This document shows, one piece after another, positions 55,190-64,000 of a DNA stretch of 64,000 nucleotides (its first letter is position 1; every line of letters begins with the position of its first letter). This DNA is from Sabellastarte sp. h YS-2021 (lineage: Eukaryota; Annelida; Polychaeta; Sabellida; Sabellidae). The notes beneath the pieces were generated by a model. That model was not told where the DNA came from and did no database searches. It saw nothing but the letters and a program-made list of their open reading frames with translations. Made by a program: the position numbers and the translations under genes. The DNA lies in the NCBI GenBank assembly GCA_964017235.1, contig OZ024938.1, forward strand, positions 6,811,454 through 6,875,453, given 5' to 3'.

Positions 55190-55612
55190 TGGGGGCCACG
55201 GTGGCACAACGGTAACACACTTGCCACCCCACTCTGAGGTCGGCGGTTCAAATCCCAGACCTGATGAGGGAAAGTTGGTAGTTGCTTACCGATGCTCAGG
55301 AGTTTATAGTACCAACTGTATGTGCTGGTTTCCTCTGTCCATAAGACTCACCTCTGAGGCTGGGGTTCGATTCCCGGCACGGCCTCAAGTGGGAAAGCTG
55401 GTAGTTGCTTGCCGTTGGTCGGCAGTTTACAGTACAGAACCCTATCGAACTGTATGTACTGGTTTCCTCTGCCCTTCCAACTACCCGTCGTGATATGACC
55501 TGAACAGTGTTGAAAGCGACGTAAAAACCCCAAATAAATAAATAAGACTACTCGTGATATGACATATACAGTGTTGATAGTGATGTAAAAGCCCAAATAA
55601 ATAAAAAAATAT
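55190..55612 (+). mobile_element. SINE-A interrupted by a second SINE-A (55349-55541)
   Basis: The outer copy has an intact head (GGGGGCCACGGTGGCACAAC, box B GGCGGTTCAAATCCC) and resumes after the insertion at CTCGTGATATGACATATAC, ending in an AAATAAATAAA tail. The inner copy starts inside the tRNA-like region (CACCTCTGAGGCTGGGGTTC) and ends AAATAAATAA. ATAAGACT occurs at both edges (55341-55348 and 55542-55549), an 8-bp target duplication. Confidence 0.9.
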
Positions 55613-55614
55613 AT

Positions 55615-56640
55615 TGCTTAATCTCTCCAGGAGCACATTGTTAGGTGGATACCTAGCCTTGCTTAAGGCTCAAATTTGCATGATATCTTTTCAAACATGC
55701 ACGCAGATATTTGGTATTCATAAATCACTCATACATGTTAAGAGATAGAACCTAATCAGACAGTCTTTCTCTTAGCTGTATGCTGCTATAAAAGTCAGTA
55801 CATCTATGAGTACATTATAGAAACTGAAACTCCATTATCTGAACAGGAAACTCTCCCTAACTGCAAAGAAACTTGATCATTCAGCAAGGCTAGTGGATAC
55901 CTACCGTCTGTTTTACTTTTACTGAACATTGAAAGAACCTCATCTAAGTCAATAATACATTTATATCCACCTTAATGTGTACACTAGCATATTCTGAGGC
56001 ACCTTAAAATAGGTCATTGCATGAGTGTGGGCCATTAAACAAGCTGCTGGTGGTAATGTAGAGAGGAGAAGCATTGCTGAATTAGTAGGATTAAAGCCGT
56101 TCTCCAGAAATGGAACACAAAACAGAATACAAGAGGCTTTTCAATCCAAATATAAGGATCATCATTGGAAAAAACTACAGAGTTACCATTTGCAAGTAGA
56201 CATTTTATATTTTATCGCAAAATATAACTACCAGAGTGTCTAGATGCGCACATTATGGCTCCACGCATATAAAGAGCACAAACCCTGATACTACAATCGC
56301 TCCAAGTCTTTGTATTTCTTATTCTATCAAATCTAACATACATTAAATCATTATGAATCCACCTGATGAGGTCTGGAATCTACAGTCTGATGAAATACAA
56401 CTTATGCCCGCACCAAATTTAGGGAAAAAAGTCATACAGTCCCCATATAATACCTAAGGCAAAAGGACTTGTGGAAAGTTCTACCCTGACACAAATTTTC
56501 TGAGAAATAAAATACATAATTAATTTAGATCATCTGTGTTTATTGAAATCATAACGTCCCCATATATTGCTGCACACTGCTATTTGAATTGAAAGTCAAA
56601 AATATTCGCTCTTGAGTTCTTTTTTATGTCATCACTGCGG
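55615..56640. other. No gene recognised
   Basis: AT-rich. A 72-codon frame (56025-56243) has no domain and no splice support. Confidence 0.4.
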
Positions 56641-56644
56641 CGTT

Positions 56645-58190
56645 GGTGTTTAAAATTGTTCAAGGCATGCAAATCTGTCTGTTCGCCTGTTTGCTAGAGA
56701 CATTACAATGGAGGTATCCCCACCAAAAGTGTGAAAATTTCAACACTTTATCACAATTTTCTCAGTGTACTGGGCCACAAGTAGATTCCCTTTGTGACTA
56801 TCAGACCTGGATCTGTCTTAATTTTTTTATGAATTTTTTCAAATAATTTTTAATGCATTAAAATTCATGAAATCCTGCACTAAATCACTTATTTTCACAT
56901 TGACTATTGTAGGGATTTCTCTCTTATCTTGCTTATATGTACCAGGCCACTAGTAGATTCCCTTGTGTGAGTATCGGGCCTGGATCTTTTTAAATTATTT
57001 TTATGAATTTTTAAAATAATTTTAATCCATTAAAATTCATGATATCATGCGCTAATTCATCTGTAACTTGAAAAGTATTGGATTTAGAGCATTCTGTTAA
57101 ACTTTATCCATAGCTACAACAGTAACTTGGGTGACTATTCCAATAACTAAATGAGTAACAGCTACTTTCTGATTTTTCAGTACCTTTTATAATGAGTAAA
57201 ATCACATATAACTGAAAAACTATTGCATTTAGAGAATTTTGTATAAATATGTTATTCAGCTACTTTTGGGTCAGCTATAACATAGTAAAATTTTAGACCT
57301 GTAGCTCATGGCATAGCTGAGTAATAGCTACTTTTAGGTTATCACTGTTGAGTAAATCGCTTATAACTTCAAAACTATTGCATTTAGAGAATTTCGTATA
57401 AATATGTTATTCATCTACTTTTGGGTCAGCTATAACATAGTAAAATTTCAGACCTGTATGTCATGGCATAGCTGAGCAATAGCTACTTTCAGGTTCTCAC
57501 TGTTGAGTAAATCTGTTGTAACTTGAAAACTATTGCATTTACAGTATTTTGTTTAAATATGTTGTTCACCTACTCTTGAGTTAGCTATAACAGTGAAATT
57601 GCAGACCTAGAGGTCATGGCATAGCTCAGTAATAGCTACTTTCAGGTTCTCACTGTTAAGTAAATCAGTTGTAACTTGAAAACTATAGCATTTAGAAAAT
57701 TTTCTTTAAATATGTCCTTCATCTACTTTTGGTTCACTTATAACAGAGCAAAGTTGCAGACCTGTAGCTTATTCCATAGCTGAGTAATAGCTACTTTCAG
57801 GTTCTCACTTGTGAGTAAATTAGTTGTAACTTGAAAACTATTTCATTTACAGCATTTCTTTAAATATGTTATTCATTTACTTTTGCGTGAGCTATACCAT
57901 ATTAAAATTGCAGTCCTTTAACTGATTGCATAGCTTTGCAAAAGCTACTATGAGATTCACACTGTTGAGTAAATCAGTTGTAACTCGAAAACTATTGCAT
58001 TTGCAGTATTTTCTTTAAATATGTTTTAACCTATTTTTTACACCTAAACAATTACCTTGTTACATTCCTTCTGAGTACCCTTTCCAGGGCATAACCTTTG
58101 TGTCCTTTTCTTCTGTCACTTCTACTCTGAAACTCAAAATACACAGTCAGCTGACACAGAGCCCATTCACGGGCACTGATTGCCTGTTGA
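56645..58190 (+). mobile_element. Tandem-core element D, copy 2 (~154-bp units)
   Basis: Same order as copy 1. Left flank ATTGTTCAAGGCATGCAAAT and AAATTTCAACACTTTATCAC are followed by a duplicated left segment (around 56890-57060). Units follow with GAGTAAAT at 57350, 57505, 57658, 57813 and 57967 (153-155 bp apart). The right flank is CAGTCAGCTGACACAGAGCC to ATTGCCTGTTG. It is more complete in unit number than copy 1. Confidence 0.82.
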
Positions 58191-58374
58191 TATATTTACA
58201 CCTACAATAATAAACCAATCCGGCTAGCTGTTCATGTATTGCATATCATCTATTTCACATTGAGGTAATGTCACTCTGTAGATGTGTGTTGATATCAGTC
58301 TGTTTATCTGTGATTGTTTAAGTTCATGACAAACTTCGGGTCTTTACAGATATTTTACACTCAATTGAAATTTA

Positions 58375-58592
58375 CATGTATTTATTTATATCCGGCCTGG
58401 TACCTTTGTATCAGTTATATTGTGATGGGTAAATGGAAACCAGTACATACCAGTTGGCCAAGGTTCTGTACTGCAAAACTGCCGATTAATGACAAGCAAC
58501 TACCAGCTTTCCCACAATAATTCAGGCCAGGATTTGAACTCTTATCTCAGAGGTGGTAGGCGAGTGTAGTACCACTGCGCCTCACTGTCCCC
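58375..58592 (-). mobile_element. SINE-A
   Basis: Tail side TATTTATTTATATCCGGCC, ATTGTGATGGGTAAATGG, AAGGTTCTGTACTGCAAAAC, AGGATTTGAACTCTTATCTC (box B) and GGTGGTAGGCGAGTG, ACCACTGC (head). Confidence 0.8.
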
Positions 58593-59169
58593 CATTTGAG
58601 TCCTGTAGTACATGGAGATATTGAGCATAAATATACAACACATAAATAAGGCCTTTATGATTAAGCTGTACCAAATTATGGTGGGGAGTGTAACGCATGA
58701 AAAATTACCCAAATTCTACAACCTTTAAATGAGAAACATTCCCAAACAGTGCCTAAGAGCACCCAGCCCAAAAGCCATATTTATTATGGTAAAAAACAAC
58801 CAAAAAATCTTGAATTTTCAACGGAATCAATTTTGAGCATTAACCAAGACATGAGTAGACCACTTCTCGTTTGAAACTATAATCCTGACCTGATGAAGAG
58901 TTTTTGATTGCAGATTTTGTTTTAAATCACAAAAAATAGTTCTGGATTTACTATCCAGATGGGGACCCAAACCATCTTAGATAGGGAGAGAGTCCCGATA
59001 GATCCCCACCTAGTATAAAATATGACCCAGGACAGACAGACGAACAGATAAACAGACCTGATTTCAAAACTCTGCCCCCACCCCCTTTAAGATGTGACAG
59101 TAACAAATATTTTAGACATAGTGCAAACTTAGTGATCTATTTAAAACTTAATTTGTTATTTTTAACTTT

Positions 59170-59397
59170 TCCTTAGTCCTTGGTAACATACTCGCCTCCC
59201 ACCTCTGAGGTTGGCGGTTCAAACCCTGGACCTTATGTGGGAAAGTTGATAGTTGCTTACTGATGATCAGCAGTTTACAGTACAGAATCTTGAACAACTG
59301 TATGTACTGGTTTCCTCTGCCCACAATACTACCCATTGTGATATGACTTGTACAGTGTTGAAAGGGACGTAAAACCCCAAATAAACAAATAAATTTT
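59170..59397 (+). mobile_element. SINE-A
   Basis: CCTTGGTAACATACTCGCC, box B GGTTGGCGGTTCAAACCC, GTTTACAGTACAGAATC, TACTGGTTTCCTCTGCCC, GTACAGTGTTGAAAGGGACG and TAAAACCCCAAATAAACAA. The first bases of the head are lost. Confidence 0.85.
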
Positions 59398-60154
59398 CTA
59401 AGTCCTACATGATCACATAATGATTTTTTATCATTGCATAATGCTCTCATTTAGGATCATTTCACACATACAGGTAATTCCCATTCATAATGCACTCGTG
59501 CATAATTTGCTGATTTTCTGTTGGCTTTTCCACCTGCAGTGGCAGACCAGTTAACATATTTTGGCATATGAGATGAGTTTGGCTCTCAGTTATTTTGGGT
59601 TCGAGCCCAGTATATTGCAACATATTGGACATATTAATTATCGTTATAAATACATGTATGACCATAAACCCAGTTTTCACTTTGTGAGTTACGTTTTTGC
59701 AAAATATTATCAGTCAAATCTAGATTTATATTTTACTATCACATGGTTACATTTGTGAACTGTAGCATAGTGGACTATTAATTAGATTTTTTTACTAATT
59801 TATTTGACAGAAAATGGAATCAAATTAAATTTGCTCTGGTCAATCTATTAACAATTTGTTACAAAATTCTCATAAACCATTTGGCGTGTAATAAACTAGA
59901 GTCAGTTTCTTACTATAAGAAATTTATTATCTAGCAAATATTGTATTTAACCTAAATAGCGGGAATACACCAATATACACTACTGGGTAATAGTATTATG
60001 TAATATTCAAATATCGCCCCTTATTGTACATAATTAGCATTGTCATTGGATAAACAATTGCTGATTTTCTGCAAATATTTCAGGCTGGCACTTCTAGAGA
60101 TCACCTTTTTGAATTTTTTTTTTCTGTCTCCGGACTTTCATGAATTGTGATGTA

Positions 60155-60240
60155 GCATGATTAGTATCTGTCTGTTCACTGAAGTTAAGCGGTAATGGGC
60201 TACTTGGATGGGTGACCGAAGGGGTGCACTACTTGTGTCT
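60155..60240 (+). pseudogene. 5S rRNA-derived sequence (5S pseudogene or SINE3-type head)
   Basis: ATCTGTCTGTTCACTGAAGTTAAGC-like sequence is followed by GGGCTACTTGGATGGGTGACCG-type sequence. These are the internal promoter regions of 5S rRNA (box A around GAAGTTAAGC; box C around TACTTGGATGGGTGACCG). The 5' quarter and the closing 3' stem are not recognisable, and about 8 bases are missing before TACTTGG. It is therefore not a functional 5S gene. Confidence 0.8.
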
Positions 60241-60621
60241 CTGATGGCTTTGCAGCTTGCACAAGTAAAACTGAAACCCCCTTCAACCTTGTTTAACTTC
60301 ATATGACACAGGTATGTGAGACTTTGGCAAAGCTACTTGTAATTGTAACATTATTTCATCAGATTGACATGCATACCTTTTAGGATTATATCTATATAAA
60401 AAAAATGATTGACTTTGTCTTAAGCTCATACTGTAAAAAATCATGTGTTGTGAAGGTCTTTTTTGGTATTTGTTTATCTGTCAATAATAAGATATGCCTT
60501 ATTGACCCAGCTAAAAACGTGACACAATAAGAAAAGGTTTCTCAAGAGCTTAATCTTATTTTTGCATGTACATGTACTTTTATAATGATTTCTACAATAC
60601 AAAACATTCTTTATAAAGCCC

Positions 60622-60820
60622 TGGGGCCATATTCTACAACAATACTTAGATAAGGTGACCTTAGATCGAAGTAAGGGAAGGTTTTTCACTTAAGTTTTTT
60701 TTCACTTTGTATTCACGAAACAAACGTCACGACTTATCAGTTTCATCATTTCTTAGTTGAAATCTAAGAAATACTTGAAATCTAAGTTAGAAATGATTTT
60801 GTTGTAGAATACGGCCCCTG
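60622..60820. mobile_element. ~200-bp palindromic MITE
   Basis: GGGGCCATATTCTACAACAA on the left and the inverse of GGGGCCGTATTCTACAACAA on the right. Internal AAGTNNGAAATCTAAG motifs pair across the centre. No clear target duplication. Confidence 0.8.
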
Positions 60821-60944
60821 GTTGGATGAGACATACCTGGCCTCTAAGGAGGTGACGTCAAAGAAGAAAAAGTCCATAATTTAAATCTAGGTCATGACAA
60901 AAAACAGCAACACAGTAGGGAGATCGACTAGGATTGCATTTGAT

Positions 60945-61140
60945 TTATTTGGGGTTTAAGGTCGCTTTTAACATCATTTTATTTGTTATATATTCTGGTT
61001 GGGTAGTGTTAATTGCAGAGAAAATCAATACGAGTTGGTCAAGCTTCTGCATTGTAAATGATTGGGCATCGGTAAGCAACTACCAACTTTCCCCCGTAAG
61101 GTCTGGGGTTTGAACCACTAATCTCAGAGTTAGGAGTGAT
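60945..61140 (-). mobile_element. SINE-A, diverged
   Basis: ATTTATTTGGGGTTTAAGG, GTCAAGCTTCTGCATTGTAA, AACTACCAACTTTCCCCC and GGTTTGAACCACTAATCTC (box B). The head merges into the following sequence. Confidence 0.7.
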
Positions 61141-61235
61141 TAAAAAGGGGACTAGGTTTTCGTTTTGTCTGAGGCTTAAGTTGGCTATAAATTTTACAGA
61201 AAATTTAAGCCTAAAACTTGGTCAGACTTTTTGTG

Positions 61236-61390
61236 ATTATGGCAGAGAGGTCCTCAGTGACAAAGTGGGTTGGCAGATTTTGGCTTCCAATCACAGGCTG
61301 TCACCTCTGTGTGGGTTGGACTCCCAAAAGTGACAAAGTTGAGGGTCTGTCCCAATATGGCCCTGGCCGTTTTGAAGGTAAAACTCCAAG
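61236..61390 (+). mobile_element. SINE-C
   Basis: GAGAGGTCCTCAGTGACAAA head, AATCACAGGCTGTCACCTCT, GTGTGGGTTGGACTCCC (box B region), TGTCCCAATATGGCCCTGGC and TAAAACTCCAAGTTTGAAC. Plus-strand counterpart of the copies at 32655 and 48390. Confidence 0.75.
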
Positions 61391-61394
61391 TTTG

Positions 61395-62325
61395 AACTTT
61401 AAAATTTGTATAACACTTTGGCAATTTTACCTATTTTATACATGATTGTGTATTTTCATGGAGGGAACAATAACCAATGACATTTAACTAAATTAAATGA
61501 ACTTTGCAACATTTTAGATTGAGGGAAAATTCCTCTTTCTAGGAAAATGAAATATTATAAGAAATATGTTGCACAAGTTCATAAAAAATGATACAGCACA
61601 AATACATTTTAAATAAATTCTCTTTCAGTCAATATGAAAATGAAACATTTAAAAATATGTTCTATAAGATATATATATTTGTTGTTGCTCTTTTTGCTCA
61701 TAATTTTTCTGATATAAAAAGAAGCAAGTTCACGTATTTAAAAAAGTTACATAAGAGCTTAAAAGAGCATTCGCCTAAGATATATATTTGTTAATGTTCT
61801 ACTGGCTCAGAGTTATTCTAACATTAACAAGCCAACAAAAAGTAACTTTGTCTATTTCATTCCCACTAACTACAGTAAGAAGAGCAAAATTAGCAGCAAT
61901 ATTTTAAATTCGCCAATGTACAAAACCCACCTCCCTTTTTTACTTTGAGTGAAGTAATTTGTTTAAATTATTTTTATCATTTCATTTTAAATTCACGATA
62001 TTTGGTGACAATTTCTCTTATCTACTGAACAATCTCTCTGAAATTTCTTGTTGTCATCTGGTTTCAAGGAGTACACCTGATAGACATATTGATGTACTGT
62101 TTTTAACACTGTAAATAAGTCATTGGCGTCATACTGATGCTTCAGTTAGCACATTTCACACTAAACCTGTACAGTGTATTATATTGTTAATCTTCATGGG
62201 TGATATATTGATTTTCTAAATATATCCAATGAGGGATATTCTACCAATAATATCCACCATTTTGTATGCTTTATGAGTATAAAAAATACATATTTAAAAG
62301 GTGGAATGTGAAAAACGGCAACAAA
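61395..62325. other. No gene recognised
   Basis: Strongly AT-rich with no supported exon or repeat. Confidence 0.45.
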
Positions 62326-62329
62326 TATC

Positions 62330-62975
62330 TTTGGGCATCAGTGAATATAAAAACCTCAACATTTTACCTGCGATTTCTGGGCCATTTCTGTATGGATTTT
62401 ATGTAACAAAAACGAGAAGAAGCTCTGTTAAAAGACCTCTCTAATAATATATAATACATATTTGTAGGTTACATAATTTTTGAGGTATTAGTGAAAAACC
62501 GGAAGTTATTGACACTAGTTATCCATGGTGTCGAGGTGCAGTTATATCGGTCTGGAGAGCATTTTACCGAAATGCCGTTCACTTGTCAGCACATATAAGG
62601 GAATGGAGACTTAAAATATTAGAAACATATATACCAGTAATCTGAAGAAATTATAAGCTTTTATCCCATATATTTGTGCATTTGCAGATTTTAGTGTACA
62701 ACCGCCGTGTTTTGGTTACGAGACTTTGTAACCTTAATCTCGCTTGTCAACACGTAAAAATGAAAGGAAAACTTAAAATATTGGAAATAAATCCCAAATC
62801 TGAAGAAATTCTGCACGTTTATTTCATATTTTGTCTATTTTGGAACTTATATTGTGATGTCATTAGGAGGAAACGTCCATGTCTGGTTGGGGTACACTAA
62901 AACGCAGAGTCCCAAAATCGGTATGTTTTCAAATTGGTGACCTCCCGATGTACACATTTTTGGTACTGACCTATT
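62330..62975 (+). repeat. Dispersed repeat family C, longest copy
   Basis: It joins the 5' part (ACGAGAAGAAGCTCTG, TTTGTAGGTTACATAAT), seen alone at 10562 and 21207, with the 3' part (GAGCATTTTACCGAAATGCC to GATGTACACATTTTTGG) seen at 34948. Two tandem units of about 161 bp are marked by CTTAAAATATTAG (62611) and CTTAAAATATTGG (62772), each followed by CTGAAGAAATT. No coding capacity. Confidence 0.75.
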
Positions 62976-63019
62976 CCTATTTATTACAACACTCAAAACA
63001 TTATCTAGACCATCCCAAC

Positions 63020-63225
63020 TGCAATAGTACAGTCCAGGGCCAAGTCTCAGAGATGACTATAAATGTCCCGAGGTTTCTTTAGCCTGCCAACAAGGACCCA
63101 CTAACAGAGGGTTGTCCTTTTAAGTGGTCATCTAAGTTACTATGTTTCTGTCTGTACCTAGACTGAACCAAGGTCCTCTCTGTTTCGATGCAAGTTTGTC
63201 ACCCACTAGGCCACAGTGGCAGATT
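63020..63225 (-). mobile_element. SINE-B
   Basis: TAGCCTGCCAACAAGG, AAGTGGTCATCTAAGTTACT, GTACCTAGACTGAACCAAGG (box B) and CACCCACTAGGCCACAGTGG (head end). Confidence 0.8.
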
Positions 63226-63394
63226 TGCAAAAGATTTTCCGAAATTTGAAACCTTTATGTTTCTGTCACTGAATTCTAATATATCAAGGCAAAACCAGTA
63301 AGATACGTCATGAACAAAAGGAGGTTGTCAAGTCAGTTGACAACATAGTCATTGGACAACAGATAAGAGAGCTACGAGGGATTAAATAGTTGAA

Positions 63395-63500
63395 AAGGTG
63401 ATCTTATCCGCCTTAGACAAGAAGAGCCTAAACATTTGGGAATGTCATTCCACGAGGTTGGAGCATCACATGCAAAATTTCTATCATAATGAACTCTTTA
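63395..63500 (-). mobile_element. LINE 3' coding fragment
   Basis: CATTCCACGAGGTTGGAGCA followed by TCACATGCAAAATTTC aligns with CATTCCAAATCTTTGGAGCA / TCATAAGCAAAGCT of the antisense LINE at 23245. It covers the FAYDAPKIWNDLP-equivalent region, badly eroded. Confidence 0.5.
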
Positions 63501-63889
63501 ACCTGTGAATGCCAGATTTGAACATGATCCTAAAGGAATCTGTTCCCTACTTTCTTTCAGATGAGCAGGTCTGATATTGTAGTTACTTGTGGAGTTACCT
63601 ACACCAGCCCTGCCACTAAATGTCATAACCCAACAGATCACCTCCAGTTTCAGGAGTTAACTCAATACATACCTGTTCAAATTGGCATACCAACCACCAC
63701 AGTCATCCCTCGCTTACTGAATTATGATATCTGCCTGGATTTTGGGCTGTCCTTTTTTTAATTCCAGCATATTGGAGGACCTTTATCAATTTTGCCCTAT
63801 AAAAGTGTTTATTAGTTGAGAACACATGACCATAACTGTAGCAGTAATAAAGTAATGTTGACAGCCAGTGCAGACATCATGGTGCATGT

Positions 63890-64000
63890 CTTATGCCCCT
63901 GTTCCACCAAAGGATTAAGCCCCGATCCTGTCGGCGACCCTTAATCGTGGACAGTCGGTGGAAAAAAAGGTAAAATGAGCGGGAATACTGAATCGGTATC
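63890..64000. other. Possible TIR-element end cut by the window edge
   Basis: GCCCCTGTTCCACCAAAGGA followed by CCGATCCTGTCGGCG has the look of a MITE terminus (GCCCCTGTTCCACC), but its other end would lie outside the window. Confidence 0.3.

Noticed and set aside
54921-55493. 190-codon frame
   Set aside because: Runs through element E and the nested SINE-A pair. The encoded sequence is translated repeat.

Overview
The window is AT-rich, intron-containing, gene-poor animal DNA packed with interspersed repeats. The main clues to the source are tRNA-headed SINEs whose 3' ends read like the GACGTAAAACCCCAAATAAA tails common in mollusc genomes, a LINE of the CR1/L2-like type, elements built around 145-160 bp tandem cores, and an expanded-type AIG1/GIMAP-like protein. 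I infer a lophotrochozoan, most likely a bivalve mollusc. That is inference, not proof.

Only three protein-coding genes can be supported, all on the + strand. (1) 4134-7042: the last three exons of an AIG1/GIMAP-like P-loop protein with a conserved Cys-rich block. Its nucleotide-binding motifs are eroded and its 5' end was not found. (2) 14045-25559: a complete seven-exon VAT1 gene (355 aa, zinc-free quinone-oxidoreductase-like MDR family), with consistent splice sites and phases throughout. (3) 46731-47273: an intronless-CDS ankyrin-repeat protein (180 aa) with a possible N-myristoylation signal followed by a polybasic helix, and a likely non-coding 5' exon boundary at 46655/46656. The genes look functionally unrelated and there is no operon-like organisation.

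The rest is mobile or repetitive DNA. Region 8.4-12.6 kb holds a SINE, a 1.2 kb foldback element made of inverted 21-bp arrays with a 6-bp target duplication, and a dead LINE. The VAT1 introns carry SINEs, MITE-like elements and an antisense LINE that itself contains a MITE. Region 28-41 kb holds palindromic MITEs, a minisatellite, SINEs and a second foldback-like element. Region 42.4-43.7 kb is a 42-bp satellite. Regions 44.3-45.9 and 56.6-58.2 kb are two copies of one dispersed element with a ~154-bp tandem core; the first is interrupted by a hAT-like MITE with a perfect 8-bp target duplication. Regions 49.0-49.9 and 54.8-55.2 kb are copies of another tandem-core element. Region 60.1 kb has a 5S rRNA-derived sequence.

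The most notable content is the diversity of elements built from short or medium tandem units (21, 42, ~146, ~154, ~158, ~161 and ~305 bp), several placed as inverted arms. The pseudo-GTPase-like state of the AIG1-like protein is also notable. No CRISPR array, operon, or prokaryotic or viral gene cluster was seen. All coordinates, homologies and alignments here were made by eye.
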